Shown one piece after another: positions 24,564 through 33,961 of a stretch of 64,000 nucleotides of DNA. The stretch lies in the NCBI GenBank assembly GCA_902798425.1, contig CADBWR010000019.1, positions 1-64,000 on the forward strand, in the 5' to 3' direction. The DNA comes from an uncultured Bacteroidales bacterium. GTDB taxonomy: Bacteria; Bacteroidota; Bacteroidia; Bacteroidales; Bacteroidaceae. Under the pieces are notes generated by a model, which made no database searches, was not told the DNA's origin, and saw nothing but the letters and a program-made list of their open reading frames with translations. Both the position numbers and the translations under genes were made by a program. The number at the start of each line of letters is the position of its first letter. Position 1 is the first letter of the stretch.

Positions 24564-24959
24564 ATGAAAAGAATGATTCTTTCAGCATTGATGCTGGTTT
24601 GCGGTATGCTGATGGCTATTGCCCAGAATCCCGCACAGATAAAGTTTGAAAAGACCACTCACAATTTCGGAACCTTCTCAAAAGCCAATCCGGTGGTGAC
24701 GTGCGAGTTCAACTTCACCAATGTCGGCGAACAGCCTTTGGTCATCAATCAGGCTATTGCCTCTTGTGGATGTACGGTGCCCGAATACACCAAGACACCT
24801 ATCAAGCCAGGTGAGAAGGGAACCATCAAGGTAACCTACAATGGAGAGGGTAAGTTCCCTGGTCATTTCAAGAAGTCCATCACCGTACGCACCAATGGTG
24901 CTGTCGAGATGACTCGCCTCTACATTGAAGGCGACATGACAGAAGCGGAGAAGAAGTAA
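24564..24959 (+). CDS. DUF1573 periplasmic protein
   Basis: The 131-aa product has a signal peptide (MKRMILSALMLVCGMLMAIA) and an immunoglobulin-like DUF1573 domain: KFEKTTHNFGTFSKANPV, then ASCGCTVPEYTKTPIKPGE and a C-terminal strand GAVEMTRLYIEG. The CGC pattern is typical. Role unknown, probably in the cell envelope. It lies 53 bases after ribH. Confidence 0.88.
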   Translation: MKRMILSALMLVCGMLMAIAQNPAQIKFEKTTHNFGTFSKANPVVTCEFNFTNVGEQPLVINQAIASCGCTVPEYTKTPIKPGEKGTIKVTYNGEGKFPGHFKKSITVRTNGAVEMTRLYIEGDMTEAEKK

Positions 24960-25018
24960 GATGGAAGATGGATGATGTCTGAAGGCTGAAGGCTGAAGGC
25001 TGATGGAAGAGTATAAAA

Positions 25019-25048
25019 AAGGCGCTGCCAACAAGCAGCGTTTTTTTT
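25019..25048 (+). terminator. Intrinsic terminator after the DUF1573 gene
   Basis: Stem CGCTGC (25023-25028) with GCAGCG (25035-25040), then eight T. It lies between convergent genes. Confidence 0.8.
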
Positions 25049-25051
25049 ATG

Positions 25052-25116
25052 TGCTAACAGCTAATAGCTAACAGCCAATAGACATCAGACATCAGACATC
25101 AGACATCAGACATCAG
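25052..25116. repeat. Short tandem repeats (GCTAACA/AATAGC and GACATCA)
   Basis: GCTAACAGCTAATAGC-type repeats followed by five copies of AGACATC, ending exactly at the stop codon of the DUF3078 gene. Related units occur in frame in several genes. Confidence 0.8.
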
Positions 25117-26409
25117 CTAAAAGCTATACGACAGTCCGATGGAGCTCCACTCCTGCAACTGGAAGTAGCCCATCTTGTCGTCGCGGTTGTTGCCATCGTC
25201 GAAACGTGGATAGACGAATAGGTTGGCAGAGATATATTTCGTCACCTTCAGTTCAAACTGGTTCTCCCACTCTATCTTTGTTTGGAGATAGGTGGTGTTG
25301 GCATACAAGCGTGTCTTCCATGATACATTGTCCAGGATGTTCCACTTCAGCTCGCCCGTAAACTGTGAAGCAAATTTCTCCAAGGTATTATGATCGCCCT
25401 TGATACCGTTGGCACTAGTCAGCGCGTCACGGGCAACATAGCGGAAGTTGAACGAAAAAGGCAGGAAGTTGAGCGTACCCTTCAGACGTCCACCCAGCGC
25501 ATTAACATTGTACTGCATACCAATACCGATATTGAGGTCAAACGGAGAGGTAAAGTCAGAATAGACCTTCTCATCGTTAGCCTTCAAACCTCGTGCAAAC
25601 TGCGTATACGCTAACAGCTGCAGCGTGTAGTACCATCGCTTATGAGCCTGGATGCCCAACTTACTGGTGAAACGCAGCAGATCGTTGTTGGTCTTATACT
25701 TATGAACAGTATCAGAGGGTGACGTCTGAAAGCCCAGTTTCATCTCCAGCTTGTTATCGAAGGTGATGTGGTCCTTGTCGTTGTAGTTCAACTCCAAGTT
25801 GGCAGCAGCCACAGCCGAGTAGTTGCTCTCACCACCCTTGTGCCAGTTGGTTGACACATAGTTCTGCAAGAACTGAAGATAGCCGTCACCTTTGAATTTC
25901 CAGAAATTAGGCTTACGAATGACAAGCTGTACAGGCACGACCTCAGGTTCATCGGGCACGGGGGCAGCATAGTCTGTCAAGTCTACCTCTTGAGTAAGTT
26001 CGTGGTTCACATCATCGCGGATGGAACCAGCGGCCTGCAGATTAGTTTCATTGTTAACCACCAAGTCCGGGCGACGCAGGTAAAGGCTCATCAGGGCTTG
26101 ATCGATGGCGTCAGCCACATCATCGCCCGTTTCCGGCATGAGCAACAATGACTTCTGAGCACCAGAATGATAGAACGTGGTCGGAGCAAAGAGACGATAG
26201 TAACGACCATCACTCTGTTCGCTACGCAACTGATTGTTCACCTGTTGCAAAGAATCCAGACGTTGGCGCATCACACGCAGTGAGTCCAAATAGTCTTTTA
26301 CCACCTTGGCGGTGTCTGGCACCACGATTTTTTTTGAGCGTCGTTGAGCACTCATGTCAAGCGACATCAGCAGCAACGCGGCAATCAATAGAATGTATTT
26401 CTGCTTCAT
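25117..26409 (-). CDS. DUF3078 outer-membrane-type protein
   Basis: Start at 26409 (MKQKYILLIAALLLM); the longer frame would include the promoter. The 430-aa protein has a signal peptide (about 1-22), a short coiled coil (about 36-65, DSLRVMRQRLDSLQQVNNQL) and a long C-terminal region of amphipathic strands with the DUF3078 phrase FKGDGYLQFLQNYVSTNWHK and a final GLSYSF. It is likely an outer-membrane beta-barrel; function unknown. It is convergent with the DUF1573 gene. Confidence 0.85.
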   Translation of the reverse strand: MKQKYILLIAALLLMSLDMSAQRRSKKIVVPDTAKVVKDYLDSLRVMRQRLDSLQQVNNQLRSEQSDGRYYRLFAPTTFYHSGAQKSLLLMPETGDDVADAIDQALMSLYLRRPDLVVNNETNLQAAGSIRDDVNHELTQEVDLTDYAAPVPDEPEVVPVQLVIRKPNFWKFKGDGYLQFLQNYVSTNWHKGGESNYSAVAAANLELNYNDKDHITFDNKLEMKLGFQTSPSDTVHKYKTNNDLLRFTSKLGIQAHKRWYYTLQLLAYTQFARGLKANDEKVYSDFTSPFDLNIGIGMQYNVNALGGRLKGTLNFLPFSFNFRYVARDALTSANGIKGDHNTLEKFASQFTGELKWNILDNVSWKTRLYANTTYLQTKIEWENQFELKVTKYISANLFVYPRFDDGNNRDDKMGYFQLQEWSSIGLSYSF

Positions 26410-26418
26410 AACTGACTG

Positions 26419-26465
26419 CAAAGATAATAAATAATTCATAATTCATAATTCATAATTCATAATTA
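26419..26465 (-). promoter_or_regulatory. Promoter of the DUF3078 gene beside an ATTCATA tandem repeat
   Basis: The minus-strand -7 box TATCTTTG is at 26419-26426, ten bases before the start. Immediately upstream (26431-26465) are four copies of the 8-mer AATTCATA, occupying the -33 region, so repeat-number change could alter promoter spacing. Confidence 0.6.
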
Positions 26466-26512
26466 TTTCTATGCGGCAGCAAATTTTTCACTTTTCACTT
26501 TTCACTTTTCAC

Positions 26513-26628
26513 TTTTTATTCGTACCTTTGAACTGCGTTCGAAAGTTCTCAAAGAGTGTGGCTTCGCATTCTCCCGTTCGGAAAAAACAAAAAAAGTTTG
26601 GTTTTTCGCTCACTTATTCGTACCTTTG
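26513..26628 (+). promoter_or_regulatory. Double-promoter repeat before yidC
   Basis: TACCTTTG boxes at 26523-26530 and 26621-26628, 98 bp apart, joined by a GTTCGAAAG...CGTTCGGAAAAAAC spacer. The proximal box has TTTG 20 bp upstream (26597-26600) and precedes the yidC start by 34 bases. The layout matches the recF and TPR loci. Confidence 0.75.
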
Positions 26629-26662
26629 CACACGTTTTATATTAATAAGGTAAAAGACAACA

Positions 26663-28540
26663 ATGAATAGAGACACCATTATCGGCTTCGTCCTGATAGC
26701 ATTAGTACTGATTGCTTTCAGTTGGTATAACCAGCCATCGGCAGAACAGGTAGAAGCCGCACGCAAACAAGACAGCATTGCCTTAGTACAAAAAGACAGT
26801 ATTCAGAAAGCTCAGCAACAGGCTGCAAAGGTTGTTGCTGACAGCAACGCCATGGTGCAGGCAGACACCACAACCCTCTTCTATGCTGCCCACCAGGGTA
26901 AGGCAGAAAAGGTAGTGCTGAAAAATGGCAAGTTGAGTCTGACACTCAATACCAAGGGAGGTACCATTGAGAAGGCTGTCATCCATCATTTCCATAGCAT
27001 TGACGGTACGGACAACGTTACCCTGTTTGATGCCCAAGACCAGCAATTGAGCTTTATGCTCGCCGGAAAACAGGAGAATATCGTAACCAGTGAGATGTAC
27101 TTCATCCCCACAGAGATTAGCGATACGACTGTTACTATGACGGCAAAGGCCAGCAACGGCGGTTATATTGCCCTACGCTATCGTCTGGGACAAGACTACA
27201 TGCTGAGCATGGCATTGGAAACACGCGGACTGTCGGCTATGTTTGCCCCTGCCTATAAGGAGATGGACATTGCATGGAGCGACCACTGCCGTCAGCAGGA
27301 GAAAGGTTTCTCTTTCGAGAGCCGCTATACGGGACTATTCTATAAGGAGGCCAATGGCGGTACCGACAACCTGTCAGAGACTGCCGACAAGACAGAGACC
27401 ATCGAGGAGCGTCTGGATTGGGTAGCCTATCGCAACCAGTTCTTCTCTATCGCCTTCATCTCTAAGGACGATTTCTCACAGAATGCCAGTCTCTCCAGCA
27501 TACAAGACCAGAAAGGCTCAGGCTATCTGAAGCAGTTTGATGCCAAGCTGAAGACCGCTTTTGACCCTACAGGCCAGAAGGCTTCAGAGTTTGAAATGTA
27601 TATCGGTCCCAACGACTTCCGTCTGATACAGGACGTTGAGCAGCAGAGTACGTTTGGCAAAGACCTCGACCTGGAGCAGCTCGTCAACCTGGGATGGTGG
27701 TTGCTGCGCTGGATTAACCGGTGGTTTACGCTCTACGTCTTTGACTGGCTGACAGGCTTTGGCTTCAATATGGGTATCGTGCTGATTCTCATCACCCTCT
27801 TGCTGAAGGGCATCACCTTCCCTATGGTGAAGAAGAGTTACATGTCCAGCGCCAAGATGCGCGTGCTAAAGCCAAAGTTCGAAGAGGCTACCAAGCACCT
27901 GAACAACCCTGAGGACCAGATGAAGAAGCAACAAGAGATGATGTCGCTCTACTCCAAGTACGGCGTATCACCGCTGTCTGGCTGTTTGCCTATGCTCATC
28001 CAGATGCCTATCTGGCTGGCCATGTTCTTCTTCGTGCCTAATGCCATCCAACTGCGCGGACAGTCGTTCCTGTGGATGGATGACCTGTCGACATACGATC
28101 CCATCTGGGAATGGAGCACCAACATCTGGGGCATTGGCGACCACCTGTCGCTGACCTGCATTCTGTTCTGTGCCGCCCAGCTGATATACACGTGGATTTC
28201 CATGCGTCAGCAGCGCGACCAGATGGTAGGTGCTCAGGCTGAGCAGATGAAAGTGATGCAGTGGATGATGTACATCATGCCGCTGATGTTCTTCTTCATC
28301 TTCAATGATTACTCGTCAGGTCTGAACTTCTACTACTTCATCTCGCTGTTCATGTCGGCAGCCATCATGTGGACACTGCGCAAGACCACTGACGACGAGA
28401 AATTACTGGCCATTTTGGAGGCTAACTATCAGGCCAACAAGAACAACCCCAAGAAGCAGAGTAGTTTTGCTGCACGTCTGGAGGCTATGCAGAAACAAGC
28501 AGATGCGATGCGCGAACAACAGCGCAACGGCCGAAAATAA
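26663..28540 (+). CDS. yidC: Membrane protein insertase YidC/Oxa1
   Basis: YidC inserts and folds inner-membrane proteins. The 625-aa product begins MNRDTIIGFVLIALVLIAFSW (first membrane span), has a large periplasmic beta-domain (about 60-350), and then the conserved core with NMGIVLILITLLLKGITFP, the helical cytoplasmic loop KPKFEEATKHLNNPEDQMKK, and YGVSPLSGCLPMLIQMPIWL. The C-terminal tail is charged. Length is typical for Bacteroidetes. It has its own double promoter. Confidence 0.96.
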   Translation: MNRDTIIGFVLIALVLIAFSWYNQPSAEQVEAARKQDSIALVQKDSIQKAQQQAAKVVADSNAMVQADTTTLFYAAHQGKAEKVVLKNGKLSLTLNTKGGTIEKAVIHHFHSIDGTDNVTLFDAQDQQLSFMLAGKQENIVTSEMYFIPTEISDTTVTMTAKASNGGYIALRYRLGQDYMLSMALETRGLSAMFAPAYKEMDIAWSDHCRQQEKGFSFESRYTGLFYKEANGGTDNLSETADKTETIEERLDWVAYRNQFFSIAFISKDDFSQNASLSSIQDQKGSGYLKQFDAKLKTAFDPTGQKASEFEMYIGPNDFRLIQDVEQQSTFGKDLDLEQLVNLGWWLLRWINRWFTLYVFDWLTGFGFNMGIVLILITLLLKGITFPMVKKSYMSSAKMRVLKPKFEEATKHLNNPEDQMKKQQEMMSLYSKYGVSPLSGCLPMLIQMPIWLAMFFFVPNAIQLRGQSFLWMDDLSTYDPIWEWSTNIWGIGDHLSLTCILFCAAQLIYTWISMRQQRDQMVGAQAEQMKVMQWMMYIMPLMFFFIFNDYSSGLNFYYFISLFMSAAIMWTLRKTTDDEKLLAILEANYQANKNNPKKQSSFAARLEAMQKQADAMREQQRNGRK

Positions 28541-28576
28541 ATAAGGATAAAAAGATTAACACACACAGAAGGATAC

Positions 28577-30040
28577 ATGAAGATTGGATTTGACAACGAG
28601 AAATATCTCAAGATACAGAGCGAACATATCCGTGAAAGAATTGCACAATTTGACGGCAAGCTCTATCTGGAATTAGGCGGCAAGCTTTTCGACGACCACC
28701 ATGCCAGTCGCGTACTGCCTGGTTTCAAGCCCGACTCGAAGTTACGCATGTTTGCACAGTTAAGAGACCAGCTGGAGATAGTCATCGTTGTCAGCGCAGA
28801 AGATATAGAGAAGAACAAGGTTCGTGCCGACTTGGGCATCACCTACGATGAGGACGTGTTGCGACTGAGAGAGGAATTTCAGAGCCGCGACTTCATGGTC
28901 GGTTCGGTTGTCATCACCCACTACAATGGTCAGCAGGCTGCCGACCAGTTCCGCCATCGCTTAGAGCGTCTGGGCATTAAGGCGTATGTGCACTACCTCA
29001 TCGACGGCTATCCTCACAACGTAGAACTGATAGCCTCAGACGAAGGCTTTGGCAAGAACGACTATGTAGAGACCTCACGCGAGCTGGTCATCGTCACTGC
29101 TCCAGGTCCTGGCTCAGGTAAGATGGCTGTCTGCCTCAGCCAATTGTATAACGAGAACAAGCGTGGTGTGCGTGCCGGCTATGCTAAGTTTGAGACGTTC
29201 CCCGTATGGAACCTGCCACTGAAGCATCCTGTCAATATCGCCTACGAGGCTGCCACGGCCGATCTGAACGATGTGAACATGATTGACCCGTTCCATCTGG
29301 AGGCTTACGACAAGATAGCCATCAACTACAACCGCGATATCGAGATATTCCCCGTGCTGAATGCCTTGTTCGAGGGTATCTACGGTGAGAATCCCTATAA
29401 GTCACCCACCGATATGGGTGTTAACATGGTGGGCTTCTGCATCTCCGACGACGAGGTGTGCTGCAATGCCTCTCGCGACGAGATTATCCGTCGCTACTAT
29501 GACGCCACCAACAAGATGGCTGACGGAGCAGACAACGAGCGTGAGGTGAACAAAATACTCATGCTCTTCAATCAGGCAAAGATTACCACCGCCTATCGTC
29601 GCGTAACAGTAGCAGCACAGGCCAAACAGGAGCTGACAGAACACACTGCCGCCGCCATGGAACTGGAGGACGGCACCATCATCACCTCCAAGAGTTCTCC
29701 CCTACTCGGCTGTTCAGCAGCTCTGCTGCTCAACGCCACCAAGCATCTGGCAGGCATCGACCACGATGCCAAACTGATTCCACAGAGTCTGATAGAACCT
29801 GTTCAGAAGACGAAGATAGAATATCTGGGTGGCAAGAATCCCCGTCTGCATACGGACGAGGTGCTGGTAGCACTCAGCGTACTGTCAAAGGACGACGAAC
29901 AATGTCGCAAAGCCTTGGAACAACTGCCCCATCTGCGTGGCTGTCAAGTTCATTCTACCGTCATGCTCTCTGAGGTAGACCGAAAGATTTTCAAGAAACT
30001 GGGGTGCGGACTGACCTGTGACCCCGTACGCAAAAAATAA
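28577..30040 (+). CDS. DUF1846 family protein
   Basis: The 487-aa product starts MKIGFDNEKYLKIQSEHIRE and shows the DUF1846 pattern: FDGKLYLELGGKLFDDHHA, then SRVLPGF, ITHYNGQQAADQFR, and a glycine-rich nucleotide-type loop TAPGPGSGKMAVCLSQLY. The family is well conserved in Firmicutes and Bacteroidetes but its function is not established. It follows yidC after 36 bases and precedes a HIT gene, probably in one operon. Confidence 0.9.
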   Translation: MKIGFDNEKYLKIQSEHIRERIAQFDGKLYLELGGKLFDDHHASRVLPGFKPDSKLRMFAQLRDQLEIVIVVSAEDIEKNKVRADLGITYDEDVLRLREEFQSRDFMVGSVVITHYNGQQAADQFRHRLERLGIKAYVHYLIDGYPHNVELIASDEGFGKNDYVETSRELVIVTAPGPGSGKMAVCLSQLYNENKRGVRAGYAKFETFPVWNLPLKHPVNIAYEAATADLNDVNMIDPFHLEAYDKIAINYNRDIEIFPVLNALFEGIYGENPYKSPTDMGVNMVGFCISDDEVCCNASRDEIIRRYYDATNKMADGADNEREVNKILMLFNQAKITTAYRRVTVAAQAKQELTEHTAAAMELEDGTIITSKSSPLLGCSAALLLNATKHLAGIDHDAKLIPQSLIEPVQKTKIEYLGGKNPRLHTDEVLVALSVLSKDDEQCRKALEQLPHLRGCQVHSTVMLSEVDRKIFKKLGCGLTCDPVRKK

Positions 30041-30069
30041 CCATCATCTACTTAAAACAACATCTCATT

Positions 30070-30495
30070 ATGTACAGCGATCCTAAAGAGTGCCTCTACT
30101 GCACCAACAACCAGACGCTTCACAACCTGATGATTGAGTTCGCTCAGTTGTCTGTGTCACGTGCTTTCCTGTTTAAAGAGCAAACCTATCGCGGCCGTTG
30201 TCTGGTGGCCTATAAAGACCACGTCAACGACCTCAACGAGTTAAGTGATGACGACCGCAACGCCTTCATGGCCGATGTGGCTCGCGTAACCCGTGCTATG
30301 CAGAAAGCCTTCAACCCCGTGAAAATCAACTACGGTGCCTACAGCGATAAGCTGTCTCACCTGCACTTCCACCTGGCTCCTAAATATGAGGGGGGACCTG
30401 ACTATGGTGGAACGTTCCAGATGAATCCAGGAAAGGTCTATCTCACTGATGCCGAATATCAGGAAATGATTGAGAAAATCAAGGCCCATCTTTAA
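30070..30495 (+). CDS. HIT family nucleotide hydrolase
   Basis: The 141-aa product has the histidine triad HLHFHLAP (H97, H99, H101), and an N-terminal C-x2-C pair (CLYC). HIT proteins hydrolyse nucleotide phosphoramidates or dinucleotides; the exact substrate cannot be told. The gene lies between DUF1846 and DUF1015 genes with 29-base gaps, likely one operon. Confidence 0.88.
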   Translation: MYSDPKECLYCTNNQTLHNLMIEFAQLSVSRAFLFKEQTYRGRCLVAYKDHVNDLNELSDDDRNAFMADVARVTRAMQKAFNPVKINYGAYSDKLSHLHFHLAPKYEGGPDYGGTFQMNPGKVYLTDAEYQEMIEKIKAHL

Positions 30496-30524
30496 TGTAT
30501 AATCTTTAATGTTTCATCTAAACA

Positions 30525-31772
30525 ATGGCAATAGTAAAACCATTCAAGGGCATTCGCCCACCAAGAGAACTTGTAGAACAGGTAGAAAGCCGTCCCTATG
30601 ACGTACTTGACTCAGAAGAGGCTCGTGCCGAGGCTGGCGACAATGAAAAGAGTCTGTATCACATCATCAAGCCAGAGATTGACTTCCCTGTAGGCACCTC
30701 TGAGTACGACCCGCGCGTCTACGAGAAGGCTGCTGAAAACTTCCAGAAGTTCCAGGATAAAGGATGGTTGGTGCAAGACGACAAGGAGCACTATTACATC
30801 TACGCTCAAACCATGCAGGGTAAGACGCAGTATGGTCTTGTTGTCTGTGCACATACGGATGACTACATGAAGGGCAACATCAAGAAGCACGAGTTGACAC
30901 GTCGCGACAAGGAGGAAGACCGCATGAAGCATGTCCGCGTGAACAATGCCAACATCGAACCGGTATTCTTTGCCTATCCTGACAATGCAGTGCTCAACGA
31001 ACTCATCATGCGCTATGCAGCCACTGAGCCAGAGTACGACTTCATTGCTCCTATTGACGGTTTCCGCCATCAATTCTGGATTATCGACGATGACAAAGAT
31101 ACTGAAACCATCACCGCCGAGTTCAGCAAGATGCCGTCACTCTATATTGCCGACGGCCACCACCGCTCAGCAGCCGCTGCCCTCGTGGGTGCAGAGAAGC
31201 AGAAGCAGAACCCCAATCACAAGGGTGACGAAGAGTATAACTTCTTCATGGCTGTCTGCTTCCAGGCCAGCCAGCTGACCATCCTCGACTACAACCGCGT
31301 CGTCAAGGACCTCAACGGACTGAGCTCGGAAGAGTTCCTTGCTGCTCTGAAGAAGAACTTCGAGGTAGCAGACAAGGGTACCGATATCTACAAGCCTCAG
31401 CAGTTGCACGAGTTCTCACTCTATCTGGACGAGCACTGGTACAGTCTGAAAGCCAAAGAAGGCACCTACGACAATACCGACCCCATCGGTGTGCTCGATG
31501 TCGACATCTCCAGTCGTCTCATCCTTGACGAGATACTCAACATTGGCGACCTGCGCTCGTCGAAGCGTATCGACTTCGTAGGCGGACTGCGTGGACTGGG
31601 TGAGCTGAAGCGTCGTGTTGACAATGGCGAAATGCGTGTCGCTCTGGCGCTCTATCCTGTCACTATGCAACAGATTATGGATATTGCCGACAGCGGCAAG
31701 ATCATGCCTCCTAAGGCTACATGGTTTGAACCCAAGCTGCGCTCAGGCTTGGTCATTCACAAGTTGTCGTAA
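30525..31772 (+). CDS. DUF1015 family protein
   Basis: The 415-aa product has the DUF1015 markers: MAIVKPFKGIRPPRELV at the start, SRPYDVLDSEEARAEA, LYHIIKPEIDFP, and the central IADGHHRSAAAALVG with the HH pair. The family is widespread with unknown biochemical role; some members occur beside serine biosynthesis genes. Here it follows a HIT gene and precedes YigZ. Confidence 0.92.
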   Translation: MAIVKPFKGIRPPRELVEQVESRPYDVLDSEEARAEAGDNEKSLYHIIKPEIDFPVGTSEYDPRVYEKAAENFQKFQDKGWLVQDDKEHYYIYAQTMQGKTQYGLVVCAHTDDYMKGNIKKHELTRRDKEEDRMKHVRVNNANIEPVFFAYPDNAVLNELIMRYAATEPEYDFIAPIDGFRHQFWIIDDDKDTETITAEFSKMPSLYIADGHHRSAAAALVGAEKQKQNPNHKGDEEYNFFMAVCFQASQLTILDYNRVVKDLNGLSSEEFLAALKKNFEVADKGTDIYKPQQLHEFSLYLDEHWYSLKAKEGTYDNTDPIGVLDVDISSRLILDEILNIGDLRSSKRIDFVGGLRGLGELKRRVDNGEMRVALALYPVTMQQIMDIADSGKIMPPKATWFEPKLRSGLVIHKLS

Positions 31773-31809
31773 TTACATTATCACGATATCACGTTATATC
31801 GTTATAACG

Positions 31810-32391
31810 ATGATGACCGACGAATTTAAAACGATAAAAGAGACAAGCGAGGGATATTACACCGAGAAACGGAGTAAGTTCCTCGCTTTTGCCCACCCCG
31901 TCAGCACCGTTGACGAGGTGAAGGACATCGTAGCGCAGTACCGCAAGAAATACTACGATGCCCGCCACGTCTGCTATGCCTACATGCTGGGCGCTGAGCG
32001 TACGGAGTTCCGTGCCAACGACGACGGCGAACCCAGCAGCACAGCCGGCAAACCCATTCTCGGACAAATCAACTCGAATGAGTTGACAGACATACTGATC
32101 GTCGTTGTTCGTTATTACGGTGGTGTGAACCTGGGCACCAGCGGTCTTATTGTTGCCTACCGAGAGGCTGCTGCTGACGCCATTAGCCATGCTACCATCG
32201 AGACGCGCCAGGTAGAAGAACTCGTCAACTATTCCTTTGCCTACCCCCAGATGAACGATGTCATGCGCATCGTCAAGGACATGAATCCACGCATCATCAG
32301 TCAGACCTACGATAACACTTGTGAGATGGTGCTTTCGATAAGAAAAAGCGAAGCTGAGCAGCTTCGCAATCGATTAAACAGTCTGTTGTAA
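31810..32391 (+). CDS. YigZ/IMPACT family protein
   Basis: The start at 31810 (or the ATG at 31813) gives a protein of about 193 aa beginning MMTDEFKTIKETSEGYYTEK; an upstream extension into the previous gene is rejected. The UPF0029/IMPACT pattern is clear: KRSKFLAFAHPV, DARHVCYAYMLG, NDDGEPSSTAGKPIL, VVRYYGGVNLGTSGLI, and a C-terminal ferredoxin-like domain. Its role in bacteria is unknown. Its 3' end overlaps the convergent FAD oxidoreductase gene by 18 bases. Confidence 0.9.
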   Translation: MMTDEFKTIKETSEGYYTEKRSKFLAFAHPVSTVDEVKDIVAQYRKKYYDARHVCYAYMLGAERTEFRANDDGEPSSTAGKPILGQINSNELTDILIVVVRYYGGVNLGTSGLIVAYREAAADAISHATIETRQVEELVNYSFAYPQMNDVMRIVKDMNPRIISQTYDNTCEMVLSIRKSEAEQLRNRLNSLL

Positions 32392-33951
32392 GTACTGCGC
32401 ACACATCTCTGCGCAGCGTTCTCCATCAACACCTGCTGAGACGATGCCACCAGCATAGCCGGCACCCTCGCCACAAGGGAAGAGACCTTCAAGGCGGACA
32501 TGCATCAGCGTGTCGCCATCACGGACGATGCGCACAGGACTGGAGGTGCGCGTCTCGACACCAATCATAACGGCCTCGTTGGTTAGGAAGCCATGGCACT
32601 GACGACCGAAAGCCTTGAAGCCTTCTTGCAGACGGTGGCTGACAGGCTGCGGCATCCAGAAATGCAGGGGTGACGAGATGAGTCCTGGGGCGTATGAGGA
32701 GCGTGGCAAGTCGTAGCTGAGTCGTTTGTTGACAAAGTCTGCCATGCGCTGGGCTGGTGCCGTCTGTCGCATATTGCCCTGTTGCCAACAGTCGCGTTCC
32801 AACCGTTCCTGGAAGTGCATCACGCGCAACGGGTCGTCACCCTCGATATCTTCGGCACGCGTCTCGACCACCATACCACTGTTCGACCACTGTCCGCCAC
32901 GATTGGACGGACTCATGCCGTTGACGACAATCTGCTGCTTGTCAGTAGCGGCAGGAATGACAAAGCCACCAGGACACATGCAGAACGAGTAGACGCCACG
33001 GCCGTCGACCTGGGTGACAAAGGAATACTCTGCGGCAGGCAGATACTTGCCCCTACCCTGTTTGTTATGGTATTGTATCTGGTCGATGAGCATCGAGGGG
33101 TGCTCCAGACGTACACCTACGGCAATGCCCTTGGCCTCTATCTCAATGTTGCTCTCAGCCAGGTAGCGATAGACATCGCGGGCGGAATGGCCTGTGGCAA
33201 GAATGACGGGACCCATGAATTGCTGTTGGCTATTAGCAGTTTGCTGTTGGCAGACAGCCTCAACACCTACGACACGGTTGCCTTCCAGCAGCAGGCGCGT
33301 CATCTTGGTCTGGAAGTGCACCTCACCACCGCAGCGGAGAATGGTGTTGCGCATGTTCTCAATGACACGCGGCAACTTGTCAGTACCAATATGCGGATGG
33401 GCATCGGCCAGGATATTCGTTGAGGCACCATGCTGGCAGAACACATTAAGAATCTTCTCTATGGAGCCGCGTTTCTTGGAACGCGTGTACAGCTTGCCAT
33501 CCGAATAAGCTCCAGCACCACCCTCGCCAAAGCAATAGTTGCTCTCGGCATCAACCTGCTGTGTCTTGGCTATCTGTGCTAAATCTTTCTTACGTTCATG
33601 GACATTCTTGCCACGTTCCAGGACAATGGGGCGCAAGCCAAGTTCTATCAAGCGCAGAGCGGCAAACAGTCCACCAGGACCGGCACCTACGACGATGACC
33701 TGCGGACGTTCACTGACATCCGGATAGTCCGTACGGACATACTCATCGTTGGCAGGCTGTTCGTTGATGAATACGCGCACCTTCAGATTGACGAAGATAG
33801 TACGCTGGCGGGCATCGATGCTACGCCGCAAGATACGCACAGCAGTAATGGTGCGTACGTCAAAGCCATACTCATCAGCCAGCCATGAGCGCAGTGTCTG
33901 TTCGTTGGCAGCCACCTGTGGCTGTACTCTCACTTGATACTCGTTGGTCAT
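32374..33951 (-). CDS. FAD-dependent oxidoreductase (NAD(P)/FAD family)
   Basis: The 525-aa product has an N-terminal extension (about 1-80), then the FAD-binding VIVVGAGPGGLFAALRLIEL (GxGxxG at 89-94) and LERG. Downstream are YCFGEGGAGAYSDGKLYTR and GHSARDVY, matching a conserved uncharacterised dehydrogenase family. A CQQQTANSQQQF stretch is encoded by intergenic-type repeat sequence (33220-33252) and looks like an in-frame insertion. It is the last gene of a minus-strand run and is convergent with YigZ. Confidence 0.85.
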   Translation of the reverse strand: MTNEYQVRVQPQVAANEQTLRSWLADEYGFDVRTITAVRILRRSIDARQRTIFVNLKVRVFINEQPANDEYVRTDYPDVSERPQVIVVGAGPGGLFAALRLIELGLRPIVLERGKNVHERKKDLAQIAKTQQVDAESNYCFGEGGAGAYSDGKLYTRSKKRGSIEKILNVFCQHGASTNILADAHPHIGTDKLPRVIENMRNTILRCGGEVHFQTKMTRLLLEGNRVVGVEAVCQQQTANSQQQFMGPVILATGHSARDVYRYLAESNIEIEAKGIAVGVRLEHPSMLIDQIQYHNKQGRGKYLPAAEYSFVTQVDGRGVYSFCMCPGGFVIPAATDKQQIVVNGMSPSNRGGQWSNSGMVVETRAEDIEGDDPLRVMHFQERLERDCWQQGNMRQTAPAQRMADFVNKRLSYDLPRSSYAPGLISSPLHFWMPQPVSHRLQEGFKAFGRQCHGFLTNEAVMIGVETRTSSPVRIVRDGDTLMHVRLEGLFPCGEGAGYAGGIVSAGVDGERCAEMCAQYLQQTV

Positions 33952-33961
33952 TCTTCACTCT

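Noticed and set aside
24960-25018. Possible small RNA in the GGCTGAA/GATGGAA repeat
   Set aside because: Simple tandem repeat only; no promoter before the terminator at 25019 apart from the upstream gene's transcript.
31615-31809. N-terminal extension of the YigZ gene
   Set aside because: It lies entirely within the DUF1015 gene in another frame; the family sequence begins at 31810.
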